Shown: positions 37,118 through 48,801 of the stretch, in pieces
Numbering within the stretch: the first letter of the stretch is position 1
Layout: every line of letters starts with the position of its first letter
NCBI GenBank assembly: GCA_017303975.1
Contig: JAFLBG010000011.1
Coordinates: 1-64,000 of the forward strand
Reading direction: 5' to 3'
Source: Bacteroidota bacterium
GTDB taxonomy: Bacteria > Bacteroidota > Bacteroidia > JAFLBG01
DNA length: 64,000 bases
Made by a program: the position numbers and the translations under genes
The notes under the pieces: model-generated
What the model saw: the letters and a program-made list of their open reading frames with translations, nothing else
The model's database searches: none
Told to the model about the DNA's origin: nothing

Positions 37118-38176
37118 TTAATTTTTTACCCTTCCGAGTGCTAGTGCTTTCAACATCCATGTTGGTAGCGACTTTTCCGGGTCTCTTTTCTTTAGATTTA
37201 AATACCATCCTAGCTTTTTAAGGATTGGTACTTTGTGTGTTTCTACAAATTCGATAAAATATCCGTCCGGATCTTCTATATAACTGAAAGAACCACCTGC
37301 TTCCCCCATTTCAAATTTTTCTCCACTGTACACCGTAAATGGATGTCCAAAAGATTCGCATTCAGATTTTACTTCCTTCATGTTTGTAACATCAAAGCAC
37401 ATGTGTATAAAACCCAAATCGCCCCAAAAGCGATTCTCAAATATTTTTCTTGGAGTGTGCTCGTAATTTTGTATCAATTCAATTTCCGTTTTGCCAAGTA
37501 GCTTGCTAAATGCGCCTTTTCGAATGTTCGGGTGGCGTAATAATACACGTCTTATTTTTTTATCACCAAGAGGAAGGTGTTTTAAGTCATCAAAAATACC
37601 CTCTTTGTCATATACAACACTGGTGTAGCCCAATAAATTTTTGTAGAAGTTAATTGATTTGTCCATGTTGCTTACTCCAATTATAGATCCTGCTGTTCCA
37701 CCTGTTGGGTACTTGCCATTGCCAAACCAATCTTCGCTTTCTATAATTTCAAACCAGTTTCCGTAAGGGTCTTTTACAAAGAAATGAGGTTGATTAGAAG
37801 GGCTAGTAAGTAATTCCGTAATAAACGGAACATTTTTAGTGCTTAAAAATTGATGTGCAATTGCTACGTTTTTCGCTTTTATTTTTCCACAAAAAACACC
37901 AAGGTCGCCTAATTGTATATTGAATTTTGCTGGTTGTGGGGTTCTGCTTGTGTATTGCCAAATTTCAAATCCACCACCGCCATTCATATTTATAGCAAGT
38001 ATGGCTCGCCTCATATGAGGTTTCCCGCCTGTGTAGGGTAGCATTAAATTGGCCTCTGCTGCTTCATCAAAGATTGGTACATCTACACCAAAATGGCGTC
38101 TGTACCAAGTAAATGCTTCTACCACATTGGGTATTCCAATTCCTAATTGCTGAATTCCTGCAATACATGTAATCAT
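37118..38176 (-). CDS. Two-domain VOC (glyoxalase/dioxygenase-like) protein
   Basis: A 352-residue protein with two vicinal-oxygen-chelate domains: residues about 1-150 (GIQQLGIGIPNVVEAFTWYRRHFGVDVP … FFVKDPYGNWFEIIESED) and 160-320 (GVSNMDKSINFYKNLLGY … IHMCFDVTNM … FSYIEDPDGYFIEFVETHK). Each half ends with a DPxGxxxEI/V strand that supplies the Glu ligand. The arrangement resembles 4-hydroxyphenylpyruvate dioxygenase-like or extradiol enzymes, but the substrate cannot be told. Minus strand, convergent with the GNAT gene (3-bp gap). Confidence 0.82.
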   Translation of the reverse strand: MITCIAGIQQLGIGIPNVVEAFTWYRRHFGVDVPIFDEAAEANLMLPYTGGKPHMRRAILAINMNGGGGFEIWQYTSRTPQPAKFNIQLGDLGVFCGKIKAKNVAIAHQFLSTKNVPFITELLTSPSNQPHFFVKDPYGNWFEIIESEDWFGNGKYPTGGTAGSIIGVSNMDKSINFYKNLLGYTSVVYDKEGIFDDLKHLPLGDKKIRRVLLRHPNIRKGAFSKLLGKTEIELIQNYEHTPRKIFENRFWGDLGFIHMCFDVTNMKEVKSECESFGHPFTVYSGEKFEMGEAGGSFSYIEDPDGYFIEFVETHKVPILKKLGWYLNLKKRDPEKSLPTWMLKALALGRVKN

Positions 38177-38397
38177 AGTTGAAATATAATTAGAGGCTAA
38201 AAGTAGTTAAAAATGGAAATCGTATCAATAGATTTTTTAGCCAATGTAAGTTTAAGTGGAAGCTTCAATAGTTCAAGATTGCTTTTTGGCAAGGCGTTTA
38301 ATGTGCTTGGAGCCAAAGAATGCTGTATTCGCTTGATTAGCGATTAATCTTAAAACTATAGAAAGTATGTGTTTAAAATTTTTTGAATAAAATAAAT

Positions 38398-40605
38398 TTA
38401 ATTCCCGTATTCAGATAAAAACTTAATTCTTACCAATCGAATTTCTTCTTCTGTAAAATCATCAGCACCCAACTCTTGCAAAGCCTCTTGAATAGAGTCT
38501 GAATTGGATGTTTTAAAATATTCGATTATTTCTTGTTGTTTGTCTTTGTCAACTTCGGTGTCTAAATAATAACCAATATTTACCTTTGTTCCGGACATAA
38601 CGATTGTTTCAATCTCATCCAGCAATTGGGTCATTGATAGATTTTTTGCATCTGCAATATCGTCCAAACGCTGCTTTCTATCTATGCTTTGAATAATATG
38701 AACTTTTGACCCCGACTTATTTACAATAGACTTTACTACAAAATCCTGGGGGCGGTCAATGTCATTATCCTCTACATACTTTGCTATTAAATCAATAAAA
38801 GGTTTCCCGAATTTTTGTGCTTTCCCATGACCCACACCGGTTATTTTAGTTAGCTCCTCAATAGTAATAGGAAATTGAACTGTCATTTCCGAAAGAGAAC
38901 TTTCTTGAAAAATCACATACGGAGGTAAATTCTTCTGCTTTGCAATTTGCCTGCACAAATCTTTTAACATAACAAAAAGCTCCTCGTCAGCGCTATTATT
39001 AGCTTTGGCATTATCAACAATCTCGCTATCATCTACATCATCAAAACTAGAAACATATTCATGATCTTTTACAATCTCAACAGAGTATGGTGCTTTAAGA
39101 TATTCTTTCCCTAGCTCGGTAATTTTAAGTAAGCCATAATTTTCTACCTCTTTTGATAAAAGTCCCATCATTAAGGCTTGTCGAATAATAGCACTCCAAT
39201 ATCGCTCATCTTTACCATCTTCGTTCCCCGACCCAAAAAACTCCTGTTCGTGACACTTGTAGGCTTTGGTAACAGAATTCTCCATCCCTAAAATAGCGCA
39301 AATCAAATCTTTCGATTTTAACATCTCTTTTACATCCAGCACAGAATCTAAGGCAAGTACAATATCTTCTTGCGCTTCTACACGTTGCTTAGGATTTTTG
39401 CAATTATCGCACATGCAATTGCAATCTGCTTCTTCAAAACTTTCGCCAAAGTAATGAAGGATAAATCGTCTCCGACACAATGCACTCTCTGAAAAAGAAA
39501 CCACTTCATACAGCAGTTGCTTCCCAATTTCTTGTTCAGCAACCGGCTTGTCTTTCATAAATTTTTCTAACTTAATTATATCGTCATATGTATAAAACGC
39601 AATGCAATTGCCTTCGCCACCATCTCTTCCTGCGCGACCTGTTTCTTGATAATACCCTTCTAAACTTTTCGGAATATCGTGGTGTATTACAAAACGCACA
39701 TCGGGTTTATCTATTCCCATTCCAAATGCGATTGTAGCAACAATCACATCAATATCTTCCATCAAAAATAAATCTTGCGTTCGTGCACGTGTAGCAGCAT
39801 CTAGTCCCGCATGGTAGGGCATTGCCTTTACACCATTTACTTTCAATGTTTCTGCTAATTCTTCTACCTTTTTTCGGCTTAGACAATATATAACACCTGA
39901 TTTTCCGGTGTTTTGTTTCACATATTTAATTATCTCTTTTATCGCATTCTTTTTAGGTCGTACCTCGTAGTATAAGTTGGGTCTATTAAACGAGGATTTG
40001 AATACTTGGGCCTCCATCATTCCTAAATTTCGTTGAATATCAACCTGAACTTTAGGTGTGGCAGTAGCAGTAAGTGCTATGATTGGAACATTTCCTATTT
40101 GCTCTATTATTGGCTTTAGTCTTCTATATTCCGGCCTAAAATCGTGACCCCATTCGGAAATACAATGCGCTTCATCAATCGCAAAAAAAGAAATTTTAAT
40201 CTCGTTTAAGAAACTAATATTTTCTTGTTTGGTAAGAGATTCGGGAGCCAAATAGAGCAGTTTTGTTTTGCCCGACAATAAATCAGTTTTTACAGCTGCT
40301 ATTTCTGCTTTTGTAAGAGATGAATTAATAAAATGAGCAATGCCATCTTCGTTGCTAAAATTCCTAATTGCATCTACTTGATTTTTCATTAACGCAATAA
40401 GTGGCGACACCACAATTGCGGTTCCTTCGCTTATTAAAGCCGGCAATTGGTAACAGAGCGATTTCCCGCCACCTGTTGGCATAATAACAAAAGTATTATT
40501 GCCTGCTAATAAATTTTTTATTACAACTTCTTGCTGTCCTTTAAATTGCTTGAACCCAAAATAGTGTTGTAGTTTTTCCTGAAGAGGGATATCGGAAATG
40601 TCCAT
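38398..40605 (-). CDS. recQ: RecQ family ATP-dependent DNA helicase
   Basis: A 735-residue superfamily 2 helicase. Walker A PTGGGKS at residues 43-49, DEAH box at 144-147 (FAIDEAHCISEWGHDFRPEYRRL), helicase motif VI as HHDIPKSLEGYYQETGRAGRDG. The RQC zinc site CNCMCDNC is at about residues 395-402, followed by winged helix and a HRDC domain (residues about 525-605). It unwinds 3'-5' at stalled forks and in recombination. Length is normal for full-length RecQ. RecR is encoded elsewhere in the window, not adjacent. Confidence 0.95.
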   Translation of the reverse strand: MDISDIPLQEKLQHYFGFKQFKGQQEVVIKNLLAGNNTFVIMPTGGGKSLCYQLPALISEGTAIVVSPLIALMKNQVDAIRNFSNEDGIAHFINSSLTKAEIAAVKTDLLSGKTKLLYLAPESLTKQENISFLNEIKISFFAIDEAHCISEWGHDFRPEYRRLKPIIEQIGNVPIIALTATATPKVQVDIQRNLGMMEAQVFKSSFNRPNLYYEVRPKKNAIKEIIKYVKQNTGKSGVIYCLSRKKVEELAETLKVNGVKAMPYHAGLDAATRARTQDLFLMEDIDVIVATIAFGMGIDKPDVRFVIHHDIPKSLEGYYQETGRAGRDGGEGNCIAFYTYDDIIKLEKFMKDKPVAEQEIGKQLLYEVVSFSESALCRRRFILHYFGESFEEADCNCMCDNCKNPKQRVEAQEDIVLALDSVLDVKEMLKSKDLICAILGMENSVTKAYKCHEQEFFGSGNEDGKDERYWSAIIRQALMMGLLSKEVENYGLLKITELGKEYLKAPYSVEIVKDHEYVSSFDDVDDSEIVDNAKANNSADEELFVMLKDLCRQIAKQKNLPPYVIFQESSLSEMTVQFPITIEELTKITGVGHGKAQKFGKPFIDLIAKYVEDNDIDRPQDFVVKSIVNKSGSKVHIIQSIDRKQRLDDIADAKNLSMTQLLDEIETIVMSGTKVNIGYYLDTEVDKDKQQEIIEYFKTSNSDSIQEALQELGADDFTEEEIRLVRIKFLSEYGN

Positions 40606-41076
40606 TTTACCATAATAAGTTACTTCTTAATGTAACAAAAAAAAGTTACTTAATCTAATTTATTTGCTAGTTATGGGCAAGCTCATTTCTGCCCAAGTAA
40701 GATTATTGTTTGCTATAAGTAAAACGTGATTCAGCTGAAATGCCATTCTACAAACAACTGCAGCTTTTTTCCATTCACGATTTTCGTTGTATGCTGCGCC
40801 TATAATACTGTAGAATTCCGGTTAGAATAAAAAGGTTTGTGCAATGAAATATACATGTACTCTGCACCCCATTTCGAATAAAATAGTCAAGTGAAATACC
40901 GGCTGAAACAAGTAGTAGATAAAATTGATTGGGATGAAGTACACTAAATGTTTTGCTAAAGTAGGCGTATGCCAAACTTTGTTGGTATTAAGCACACTAG
41001 TATTAGTAGCACTAAAATAGAATTTAATTCATAATTTAGCACCCATAGTAAATTCCCAACCAAAGTTTGGTTTTTT
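40606..41076. other. 471-bp intergenic region, no supported gene
   Basis: This gap between divergent recQ and tatC holds no convincing coding sequence. GTTAC (40619-40623) and GTAAC (40632-40636) flank the start of recQ. The right end has the palindrome before tatC. A minus-strand 66-codon frame at 40775-40975 is hydrophobic and unlike any family known to me. Confidence 0.6.
41058..41072 (+). promoter_or_regulatory. Palindrome with T-run immediately upstream of tatC
   Basis: AACCAAA (41058-41064), central G, TTTGGTT (41066-41072), then four more T and the ATG at 41077. Terminator-like, but placed at the ribosome entry site, so it could be a regulatory hairpin. Confidence 0.3.
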
Positions 41077-41913
41077 ATGTTGCTAAATATTTTCAATTCA
41101 AAAAATAACGGAGAAAAAGAAATGTCGTTTCTCGACCATGTCGAGGTGCTTAGATGGCATTTGATGAGGTCGGTTATTGTTGTTGTGGTGGCTGCTATTG
41201 TTCTTTTTTTGAATAATGAATTTTTGTTTGGCACAGTTATATTTGGACCCAAGAAGCCAGATTTTCTTACCTATCAACTAATGTGTAAGTTTTCCTATTG
41301 GATTGGTGCAGGAGAAAGTATGTGTATTCGCGAAATCCCTTTTTCACTTATAAACACAAGTCTTTCCGGGCAGTTTACTACCCACATGTGGGTATCTTTT
41401 TTGGGTGGTGTAATTATTGCATTTCCCTATATTTTATGGGAGTTGTGGCGTTTTATTAAACCTGCATTACATGAAAAAGAACAAAAAAGCACAACTGGTT
41501 TTGTTTTTTTTGCATCCATCTTGTTTATTATTGGTGTATTGTTTAGTTACTATTTAATAGTGCCGCTAACAATTAATTTTTTGGGCAGTTATCAAGTAAG
41601 CAGTGATGTGTTGAACACCATCAGTATGGACTCTTACATATCAACCCTTACAACTCTTACAATTGCTACCGGACTGGTTTTTGAATTGCCAATTGTGGTT
41701 TATTTCTTAACCAAATTTGGCATATTAACTCCTGCCTTTATGAAGCAATACAGAAGGCATGCTGTAGTAGTTATTTTAATAGTGGCTGCTGTAATTACAC
41801 CTTCTCCCGACATATCATCCCAGGTTTTGGTCGCAATTCCACTTTACATGCTTTATGAATTGAGTATTTTTGTTTCCAGGTACGTGATTTCGCAAAAAAC
41901 TTCCGTAAAATAG
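41077..41913 (+). CDS. tatC: Sec-independent translocase subunit TatC
   Basis: A 278-residue membrane protein with six helices. The N-terminal stretch MSFLDHVEVLRWHLMRSVIVVV (residues 16-37) is the universal TatC signature (FLDHxxELRxR). FPYILWELWRFIKPALHEKEQK and SYFLIVP-like SYYLIVPLTINFLG are further TatC blocks. It forms the substrate-recognising core for folded protein export. The N-terminus has 15 residues of extension before the motif, usual for Bacteroidota. TatA/B is not in this window. Confidence 0.93.
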   Translation: MLLNIFNSKNNGEKEMSFLDHVEVLRWHLMRSVIVVVVAAIVLFLNNEFLFGTVIFGPKKPDFLTYQLMCKFSYWIGAGESMCIREIPFSLINTSLSGQFTTHMWVSFLGGVIIAFPYILWELWRFIKPALHEKEQKSTTGFVFFASILFIIGVLFSYYLIVPLTINFLGSYQVSSDVLNTISMDSYISTLTTLTIATGLVFELPIVVYFLTKFGILTPAFMKQYRRHAVVVILIVAAVITPSPDISSQVLVAIPLYMLYELSIFVSRYVISQKTSVK

Positions 41914-42003
41914 CACCTAAAACACATGTTAGGATATATTAATCCCGAATAGTAAATTAAGACCTTATTAAGCGTGCTATCAAAATCATTTTTTGAGTCA
42001 AAC

Positions 42004-44514
42004 ATGAACATTCGCGCCTTTTGTTTTATTTTATTTTTTGTATTAGTAGGAATCACATCTACATCCAATGCGCAACAAACTGTTGTTACCGGAAAAATTG
42101 TTGATGCCGACACCAAAGAACCATTGCCATTTGTAAGCGTTTTGCTTAAAGGCACTAAAGTTGGTACCTCTTCGGACTTTGATGGCATGTTCTCTTTGTC
42201 TTCTCCAGATCCATCCGATAGCATTGTCGTATCTTATGTAGGCTATCTGCGCAATTCAAAAAAAATTAAAAGAAATGCAACACAGCATATTGTAATTGAG
42301 TTGCGCAAAAATGCCATCAGCCTTTCTGAAGTAGTAATAAAACCAGGTGAAAATCCTGCACACCGCATCATTCGAAAAGTGATAGCGAATAAAGATAACC
42401 ACAACAAAGAGAAGCTGGAAAGTTATCAATATGAAGTTTACAACAAGATGGAGATTGACCTAAACAATATTCCGGAGAGTTATAAAAAAAGCAGAGCTTT
42501 AAAGCCTGTTAAATTTATTTTCGACTACATAGATAGCACAAATGAAAAAGAAAAACCTTTTCTGCCTGTTTTTTTATCAGAATCTATCTCAGACTTTTAT
42601 TACAATAAGGACCCCAGAAGAAAAAAAGAAATTATAAAAGCCTCGAAGATTACCGGGCTGCAAGACGAAAAGAGCGTAACCCAGTTTATGGGAGAAATGT
42701 ACCAAACTTTTAATATTTACGACAACAACATTACCATATTTGGCAAAACATTTTCGAGCCCAATATCTGATTTTGCATTGCTTTATTATAAGTTTTATCT
42801 GATAGACAGTGTTTATATTGATGGAGTACGCTGCTACCATATTCAGTTTAAGCAACGAAGAAAACTGGAATTAGTATTTGAGGGCAACATGTGGATTGCA
42901 GATACCTCTTTTTCCATTAAGCGCATAGAAATGTCATTGCCAAAGGATATAAACCTAAATTACATTAACACCCTCAGCTTTATTCAAGAGTATGACCAAG
43001 TAAGTAATCAATGGATGCTCACGAAAGACAGAATTATTCTAGATTTCTCTTTGCAAAAAAAACAAGTAGGCTTTTATGGAAGGAAAACAACATCTTACAA
43101 AAACATTATCATAAACAAACCGCAAGACGAGCTATTTTATAAGATAAGTGAGAACCTTATTGTGGACGAAAATGCCAACAAAAAAACAGATGATTTTTGG
43201 AAAGTAGCACGGCACGACACTCTTTCGAAGAATGAGGCGCAAGTATATAAGATGGTTGACACCATTCAGTCATTGCCCATATATAAAACATGGGAAAATA
43301 TGGTGGTGTTGTTTTTAACAGGTTATAAAGTCTGGGGGCCAATAGAAATAGGTCCTTACTATAAAATGCTCAGCTCTAATAATATAGAAGGGTGGCGTGC
43401 TAGAATTGGCGGCAGAACTAGCAATACATTTAGTAAATGGGTAGAACTAAATGGCTATACAGCCTACGGCTTTAAAGACGAAGAGTTTAAATACTTTGCA
43501 GAGTTTAAAACATTTGTTACCAAAAAACCGCGTCAAATTGCCTATCTCAACTATAAAAACGATTACGAAATTTTAGGACAGAGTTGGAACGCATTTACTC
43601 CGGATAATATTTTATCGTCCATTTTTAGGCGTAATCCAATACGTAACATGAATAGAGTGGAGCAGTTCCAGTTTATTTATGAATACGAGCCGTTTGCCGG
43701 ATGGAACAACAAAGTTTATTTTATAAATAGAAGTATTACCTCGTTAGGGAATAATTATTTTAAATATTTTACTCCTAATCCCGAACACAGGCTAGATTCT
43801 ACCAACAAAATACGAACCTCTGAAATTAGGCTGTTAACGCGCTTTGCATACAATGAAAAATATTTGGAAGGAACCTTTACAAGAAGCAGTATGGGAACAA
43901 AATATCCAATTGTGTCGGTTGCTGCAACGTTTGGTTTGAAAAACGTTTGGAAGGGACAATATGAATACCAGAAATATGTGGTAAACGTAAACGACCGTTT
44001 TTATTTAGGTGGATTTGGTTATGTTGACTGTATTGTAGAAGCAGGGAAAATATTTGGCACTGTTCCTTTTCCGCTACTGGAGCTTCATGGAGGAAACGAA
44101 ACATATGTGTACGACCCTTACGCATTCAATATGATGAATTTTTATGAATTTGCAAGCGACCGATATTTTACTTCTCAGGCATTTTATCATTTGGATGGAT
44201 TCTTTCTAAACAAAGTGCCATTATTTAGAAGATTGAAATGGCGAGAAGTTGTTTCGGGAAAAATGTTGATGGGGGATGTTAGTTTAAAAAATAAAGATGT
44301 GTTGCTATTCCCGAATACACTGGCAGAACTTAACAGAGGTCCGTATTATGAACTAGGTTTGGGGATAGAAAATATTTTTAAATTTTTTAGATTGGATATG
44401 ATGTGGCGAATGAGCTACAAAGATGACCAGTACATAGAAAGGTACAATAAATACACAACCGAGTCCAAAATATCTAAATTTGGACTAAGGGGTACTATTC
44501 AAATTATATTATGA
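42004..44514 (+). CDS. DUF5686 / carboxypeptidase-like regulatory domain protein
   Basis: A roughly 836-residue outer-membrane protein. From ATG at 42004 there is a signal peptide ending NAQQ (a GTG at 41974 would add ten residues). Residues about 25-105 form a CarboxypepD_reg-like domain ([40 protein letters not shown]), also found at the N-termini of SusC proteins. The rest is the DUF5686 region with many amphipathic strands and ends in [14 protein letters not shown]. Thought to be a beta-barrel of the Bacteroidota outer membrane; function unknown. lptB overlaps its stop. Confidence 0.9.
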   Translation: MNIRAFCFILFFVLVGITSTSNAQQTVVTGKIVDADTKEPLPFVSVLLKGTKVGTSSDFDGMFSLSSPDPSDSIVVSYVGYLRNSKKIKRNATQHIVIELRKNAISLSEVVIKPGENPAHRIIRKVIANKDNHNKEKLESYQYEVYNKMEIDLNNIPESYKKSRALKPVKFIFDYIDSTNEKEKPFLPVFLSESISDFYYNKDPRRKKEIIKASKITGLQDEKSVTQFMGEMYQTFNIYDNNITIFGKTFSSPISDFALLYYKFYLIDSVYIDGVRCYHIQFKQRRKLELVFEGNMWIADTSFSIKRIEMSLPKDINLNYINTLSFIQEYDQVSNQWMLTKDRIILDFSLQKKQVGFYGRKTTSYKNIIINKPQDELFYKISENLIVDENANKKTDDFWKVARHDTLSKNEAQVYKMVDTIQSLPIYKTWENMVVLFLTGYKVWGPIEIGPYYKMLSSNNIEGWRARIGGRTSNTFSKWVELNGYTAYGFKDEEFKYFAEFKTFVTKKPRQIAYLNYKNDYEILGQSWNAFTPDNILSSIFRRNPIRNMNRVEQFQFIYEYEPFAGWNNKVYFINRSITSLGNNYFKYFTPNPEHRLDSTNKIRTSEIRLLTRFAYNEKYLEGTFTRSSMGTKYPIVSVAATFGLKNVWKGQYEYQKYVVNVNDRFYLGGFGYVDCIVEAGKIFGTVPFPLLELHGGNETYVYDPYAFNMMNFYEFASDRYFTSQAFYHLDGFFLNKVPLFRRLKWREVVSGKMLMGDVSLKNKDVLLFPNTLAELNRGPYYELGLGIENIFKFFRLDMMWRMSYKDDQYIERYNKYTTESKISKFGLRGTIQIIL

Positions 44515-45245
44515 TTCTTAAAGCAGAAAATATTTACAAAAAATATAAGAACAGAACCGTTGTAAACAACGTGTCTATTGAAGTAAAGCAAGGAGAGATT
44601 GTTGGATTGCTAGGCCCTAATGGTGCGGGAAAAACAACATCATTCTATATGATTGTAGGGATGATAAAACCAAATGATGGTGCTATTTTCTTGCAAGAGA
44701 AAAATATTACCGATTTGCCTATGTATAAAAGAGCTCAGCTCGGAATTGCTTATCTGCCCCAAGAAGCAAGTGTTTTTAGAAAATTATCGGTAGAGGATAA
44801 TATAAAGGCAATCTTAGAAATGACCAAACTTACCAAACAGCAGCAGAAAGAAAAATTAGAAGAGTTGTTGAATGAGTTTGGATTGCAACACATACGCAAA
44901 AATATGGGGGATAGATTATCGGGAGGAGAAAGACGGAGAACTGAGATTGCGCGCTGCCTTGCTGTAAATCCTAAATTTATTTTACTAGACGAACCTTTCG
45001 CAGGTGTTGACCCTATTGCTGTAGAAGACATACAATCGGTAATTGCAAAATTAAAACAAAAAAATATTGGCATCTTAATTACCGACCATAACGTACACGA
45101 AACACTTACAATTACCGACAGAGCTTATATTCTATTTGAAGGCGGAATCTTTGCGCAAGGTCGACCCGAAGAACTTGCCAATAACGAACAGGTGAAAAAA
45201 GTATATTTCGGCCAAAGCTTTGAGTGGAAAGCTAAAGTGAATTAA
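44511..45245 (+). CDS. lptB: LPS export ABC transporter ATPase LptB
   Basis: A 244-residue ABC ATPase. Walker [10 protein letters not shown] at 35-43, signature LSGGE at 136-140, Walker [10 protein letters not shown] (Asp160, Glu161), H-loop His193 in ITDHNV. The Q-loop is in [17 protein letters not shown], whose Phe-Arg-Lys-Leu is the LptB/LivF-type signature. It powers LptFGC-driven LPS transport from the inner membrane. The start overlaps the stop of the DUF5686 gene (ATGA), so the two are translationally coupled. Convergent, overlapping the TonB receptor by 4 bp. Confidence 0.94.
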   Translation: MILKAENIYKKYKNRTVVNNVSIEVKQGEIVGLLGPNGAGKTTSFYMIVGMIKPNDGAIFLQEKNITDLPMYKRAQLGIAYLPQEASVFRKLSVEDNIKAILEMTKLTKQQQKEKLEELLNEFGLQHIRKNMGDRLSGGERRRTEIARCLAVNPKFILLDEPFAGVDPIAVEDIQSVIAKLKQKNIGILITDHNVHETLTITDRAYILFEGGIFAQGRPEELANNEQVKKVYFGQSFEWKAKVN

Positions 45246-47458
45246 ATTTTATATTGTAACGTAACATACCAATTCACAGGATCGGCAGGAATAATGCCCG
45301 GTCCCGGATATCCTTCTGCTCTGCGTGTAAAATAGCGTGAATTAGTTGCATTATTAACCCCCACATAGACTCCCACTTTACGATATATAAAGGATGTGGA
45401 AAAATCAACTACCGCATAAGAGGGTATAATGCCGTATATTCCGGATGGGGTAGTTTCAGCATTTGTAGCATCAGAAAACTGTTGGGCTGTATGAGCATAT
45501 TGGGCTGTTAGTCCAAAACCTTTATATCCGTATGTAACTCCCGTTCTAATAATATAATTAGGGACATATTCTACTTTTTTATTATTGAATGCGGCTTGCT
45601 TACTGCTTTTATAGACAGCCTGAATATAAGATGCATTCAAAAAAGTAGATACTTTATGTTTTGCATCTTTCTGAATGAGCTTTAGCCAATCTATTTCTGC
45701 AAAAGCCTCAATTCCAAAAGTGTTGCTCTTACTTATATTAGTACGGTATCTAATTATTTGATAGGTGAAGCTGTCTACAGCCAAAACAGTTCCAATTCTT
45801 TTGTTGTAATTTAACACAAATCCATTTACATCAAAATAAAGTAAATTTTTAAATGCGCCTCTTAGTCCGCCATCTGCGGTATATCCGCTTTCATCTTTTA
45901 GGTTTGGATCAACTTGAAAATTTGGGTTAGCAACACGCATATCATTAAAATTAATTGCCCTGTAGTTCTGACTAAAATTAGCGTATGCTTCCACAGCCTT
46001 TGAAAATTTATATTGCGAGCCAATCCCAACCAGCACAAAATTTCTTTTATTGCTTCTTGTTTCATTCGTTTTTATATCCAGCAAAATATTACCGGCAAGG
46101 TCTTTGTTAATTTGTCTATAATACCCATTTGCATTCGTATTTATATACTCCCATCTTATTCCGGGTGTTACACTCCATCTTTGAGAAATTTGTAAAATAT
46201 TTTCTGCAAAAAAAGCAACATTGGCAGACGGAAAAACATACGAAGAATTTTCTAAATCATTGGGATTTAGAAAATGAAAGCTCGCATTAGGAGATTTATC
46301 GGCATCCCCCTGCCTTCTATCTGTATTGCCTTTATACAATCTACAACCTAACAATAAATTATTTTGCTGATTAAAAAAAGTATATCTCTTCAAATACCTT
46401 ATTTCAGAACCAAAATTAGAATATTTGTCGGCCAATAGGTTTCTATTTTTTGTGGTGTCGTCCATTCTGTCAGTTCTTTCTAGACTTCCCACTGCATCAC
46501 GTTTTGCATGAAGCACAAAAAAAATAAAATTCAATTTAGCTGTTTCACTTACCAAATAATTAGTAGTAATAGAATACAAATTCCAATTTACTTTAAACCA
46601 ATTTCTAGCTCTATTGCTCTGCGTAGCATCATTTAAAAATTGCTTGTCTGTAAGCCCTCCTGGTTGTTGACTCACATAATTAAGAAATGTATACTCTCCT
46701 TTAATTGTAATTTTTTTACTTACACTGTAGGTAACACTACAAAATGCATTATGATGTTGCAGCTCTGAATTAGGTCGCCAACCCGCATAATGTTTGTATT
46801 GATAGAAAGTGTTGAAAGAAAGTTTAGCATTAGAACCGGTAAATTGATTGAATGAATTTAAAAAACCATACGCACCAACCGTTTGACGAGTATTTACACT
46901 TGTTTTTTTTGCTATATCCGGTTCGGAAAATTTATAGTTAATCATTCCGCCAAATTGTGTTCCGTATTGCAAACTAGCCGCTCCTCTTAAAATCTCAATT
47001 CGTTCGATTGCTTCTAGTGGCGGGGTATAGTAGCTCTCCGGGTAACCAAGCGCATCGGCAGAAATATCATATCCATTTTGACGCGTATTAAAATTAGATA
47101 TTCTATTAGGGTTTAATCCTCGTCCACCAACGCCAATAGATGTTCCGGAGCCATCGTTCTCAAAAATATTTATCCCTGCAATTTTTGAAAACACTTGTCT
47201 GCTGTTATTTGCAGCTAGGTTAGCTTGCATATCTTTTAAATAGATGGCTTCCGATTTTTTTCCTGCATAAATAGCTGTACCATCTACATTGTTCAATCTT
47301 CCAATTCCAAATGTGTTGTCTTTTTCGGCAGAAACAGAAACCTCTTTTAACACAATAGTAGATGTAGTAATAGATGCAGTATCGACTCTACTGCTAATGG
47401 TTTGAGAGAACAATGAAATACTTCTCGCAAACAGAATAACTAATGTTAGAAGTCTCAT
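45242..47458 (-). CDS. TonB-dependent receptor (FecA-like) of the imelysin operon
   Basis: A 738-residue outer-membrane receptor. A signal peptide ([17 protein letters not shown], cut near residue 19) is followed by a plug domain with [36 protein letters not shown] and [16 protein letters not shown], and a 22-strand barrel closing with [11 protein letters not shown]. The plug resembles FecA/ferric-citrate-type receptors. It is the last gene in the operon DUF4856 - imelysin - HTTM - receptor; its start overlaps the HTTM stop by 4 bp. Probable ligand is a ferric complex or another metal chelate, inferred from context. Confidence 0.92.
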   Translation of the reverse strand: MRLLTLVILFARSISLFSQTISSRVDTASITTSTIVLKEVSVSAEKDNTFGIGRLNNVDGTAIYAGKKSEAIYLKDMQANLAANNSRQVFSKIAGINIFENDGSGTSIGVGGRGLNPNRISNFNTRQNGYDISADALGYPESYYTPPLEAIERIEILRGAASLQYGTQFGGMINYKFSEPDIAKKTSVNTRQTVGAYGFLNSFNQFTGSNAKLSFNTFYQYKHYAGWRPNSELQHHNAFCSVTYSVSKKITIKGEYTFLNYVSQQPGGLTDKQFLNDATQSNRARNWFKVNWNLYSITTNYLVSETAKLNFIFFVLHAKRDAVGSLERTDRMDDTTKNRNLLADKYSNFGSEIRYLKRYTFFNQQNNLLLGCRLYKGNTDRRQGDADKSPNASFHFLNPNDLENSSYVFPSANVAFFAENILQISQRWSVTPGIRWEYINTNANGYYRQINKDLAGNILLDIKTNETRSNKRNFVLVGIGSQYKFSKAVEAYANFSQNYRAINFNDMRVANPNFQVDPNLKDESGYTADGGLRGAFKNLLYFDVNGFVLNYNKRIGTVLAVDSFTYQIIRYRTNISKSNTFGIEAFAEIDWLKLIQKDAKHKVSTFLNASYIQAVYKSSKQAAFNNKKVEYVPNYIIRTGVTYGYKGFGLTAQYAHTAQQFSDATNAETTPSGIYGIIPSYAVVDFSTSFIYRKVGVYVGVNNATNSRYFTRRAEGYPGPGIIPADPVNWYVTLQYKI

Positions 47459-48801
47459 TCGTATTGCTTAATCCAATTTTTATTCTTAAAAACAGAATTA
47501 CTCTCTCTGCTTAAATCTACAGAAGAATCTATAAACTCTCTCGTTCCCAATCCATTTAGCGTAACAAATACTTGTGCTCGAACTGTTACATTTGTGTAGC
47601 CCATTTGCTCATATTCTTTTTTCAAAAACTTAGCATAATCAACCATCATATCGGGCTGGGTGGACATCATTTTCTCTTGCATATATGTAAGATACTGCTT
47701 ATTGTCTACTTCCGATTCCTTTTGCGATTTGCTATCTTTTACATAAAAGAAAGCCGTGCCCGCCTTTTCCATAAGCATTACCCGCCAACTAAATCTGTAG
47801 CCTTGTTCAGTCCAAAATAAGTTTCCTGAGTAGAGTGTATATCTAAATGGTAGTAAACATTGCACGGAAAAATATAGTACAAAAAAATAAACAAGTCCAT
47901 TCGAATAGTTAATGGAACCCTCTCTTAAATTATTGTTCGAATAATGCACAATTTTTTTTAGCAATGAAACAATTTTACCATGAAAATCTTCTTTGAAATA
48001 AATAACGGTAGCAACAATCATAATATAAGGAAACATACCAATATTGAAGAACAACGCAGTAGCTGCATGAAAAATAACAACAAACACATACGCAATATGA
48101 ACGGTACGTTTGTTAAATAAAAAAAAGCCTATAAGAATGTCATACAAGCAACCAACCCAACTAAACAAATATGCTACCCAATCGTGCTCCATATACGAAC
48201 CAATTATGGGATAATACGAAAACGCAGGCAACCACATTTTTAGCGGTTGGGCATTAAACAACCAATCAGTGTTTATTTTAGCTATCCCCGCAAAGAGATA
48301 AACTAAAAACAACTGAACCTTAATTAATAAGATATAAAATTGCGGAATAATGGTAGTTTCATTTCTCTTGAAAAGTAAATTATCTAGCGAAAATGATTTG
48401 TTGGCAGGCGTAAAAATTAACAGAAAAGAAATTAGACTAACAAAATAATAATGGTTTAAGTAATTCGTCTTGTCAATTAACTCGACATACGTAAATAAAA
48501 TAAAAAAAGAGATTGCACTTACTCTATACAAAAATCCGAATGTTATGCCAAGACACGCAATTAGCATAGCCCCGAAAAAAGCATACATAAAGGATTCCGG
48601 CAATGCCTGTACCCATTCAAATCCATAATAGGGAAAATGAAATTTGGGCATTACATACATAGAATATACCCATCCTTTAAGCATAAACCTAAGAATGGAT
48701 ATGAACATTAAAAGACCAAATGCAATTCGAAAAAAGACAAGAGGTGCAATATTAGTAGGCTTAGAAAGAAAGTGAAAAGATCGATTAGTCGCCATCCCCA
48801 T
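47455..48801 (-). CDS. HTTM (vitamin K-dependent gamma-carboxylase-like) membrane protein
   Basis: A 448-residue protein with several membrane helices. The HTTM signature LIDKTNYLNHYYF is at residues 108-120, and FLVYLFAGIAKINTDWL carries Lys175 in the position of the catalytic Lys218 of human gamma-glutamyl carboxylase. A soluble C-terminal region of about 100 residues follows the last helix. HTTM proteins of bacteria have no confirmed reaction. It overlaps imelysin by 17 bp and the TonB receptor by 4 bp, so all are translated from one mRNA. Gamma-carboxylation of surface proteins to bind metal is a hypothesis. Confidence 0.88.
   Translation of the reverse strand: MGMATNRSFHFLSKPTNIAPLVFFRIAFGLLMFISILRFMLKGWVYSMYVMPKFHFPYYGFEWVQALPESFMYAFFGAMLIACLGITFGFLYRVSAISFFILFTYVELIDKTNYLNHYYFVSLISFLLIFTPANKSFSLDNLLFKRNETTIIPQFYILLIKVQLFLVYLFAGIAKINTDWLFNAQPLKMWLPAFSYYPIIGSYMEHDWVAYLFSWVGCLYDILIGFFLFNKRTVHIAYVFVVIFHAATALFFNIGMFPYIMIVATVIYFKEDFHGKIVSLLKKIVHYSNNNLREGSINYSNGLVYFFVLYFSVQCLLPFRYTLYSGNLFWTEQGYRFSWRVMLMEKAGTAFFYVKDSKSQKESEVDNKQYLTYMQEKMMSTQPDMMVDYAKFLKKEYEQMGYTNVTVRAQVFVTLNGLGTREFIDSSVDLSRESNSVFKNKNWIKQYE

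Noticed and set aside
38213-38347. A 44-codon plus-strand open frame between the VOC gene and recQ
   Set aside because: No recognisable motif, no partner, and a frame of this size is expected by chance in a 220-bp gap.
40775-40975. A 66-codon minus-strand frame upstream of recQ
   Set aside because: Hydrophobic composition typical of AT-rich noncoding DNA; no family match and no supporting start context.
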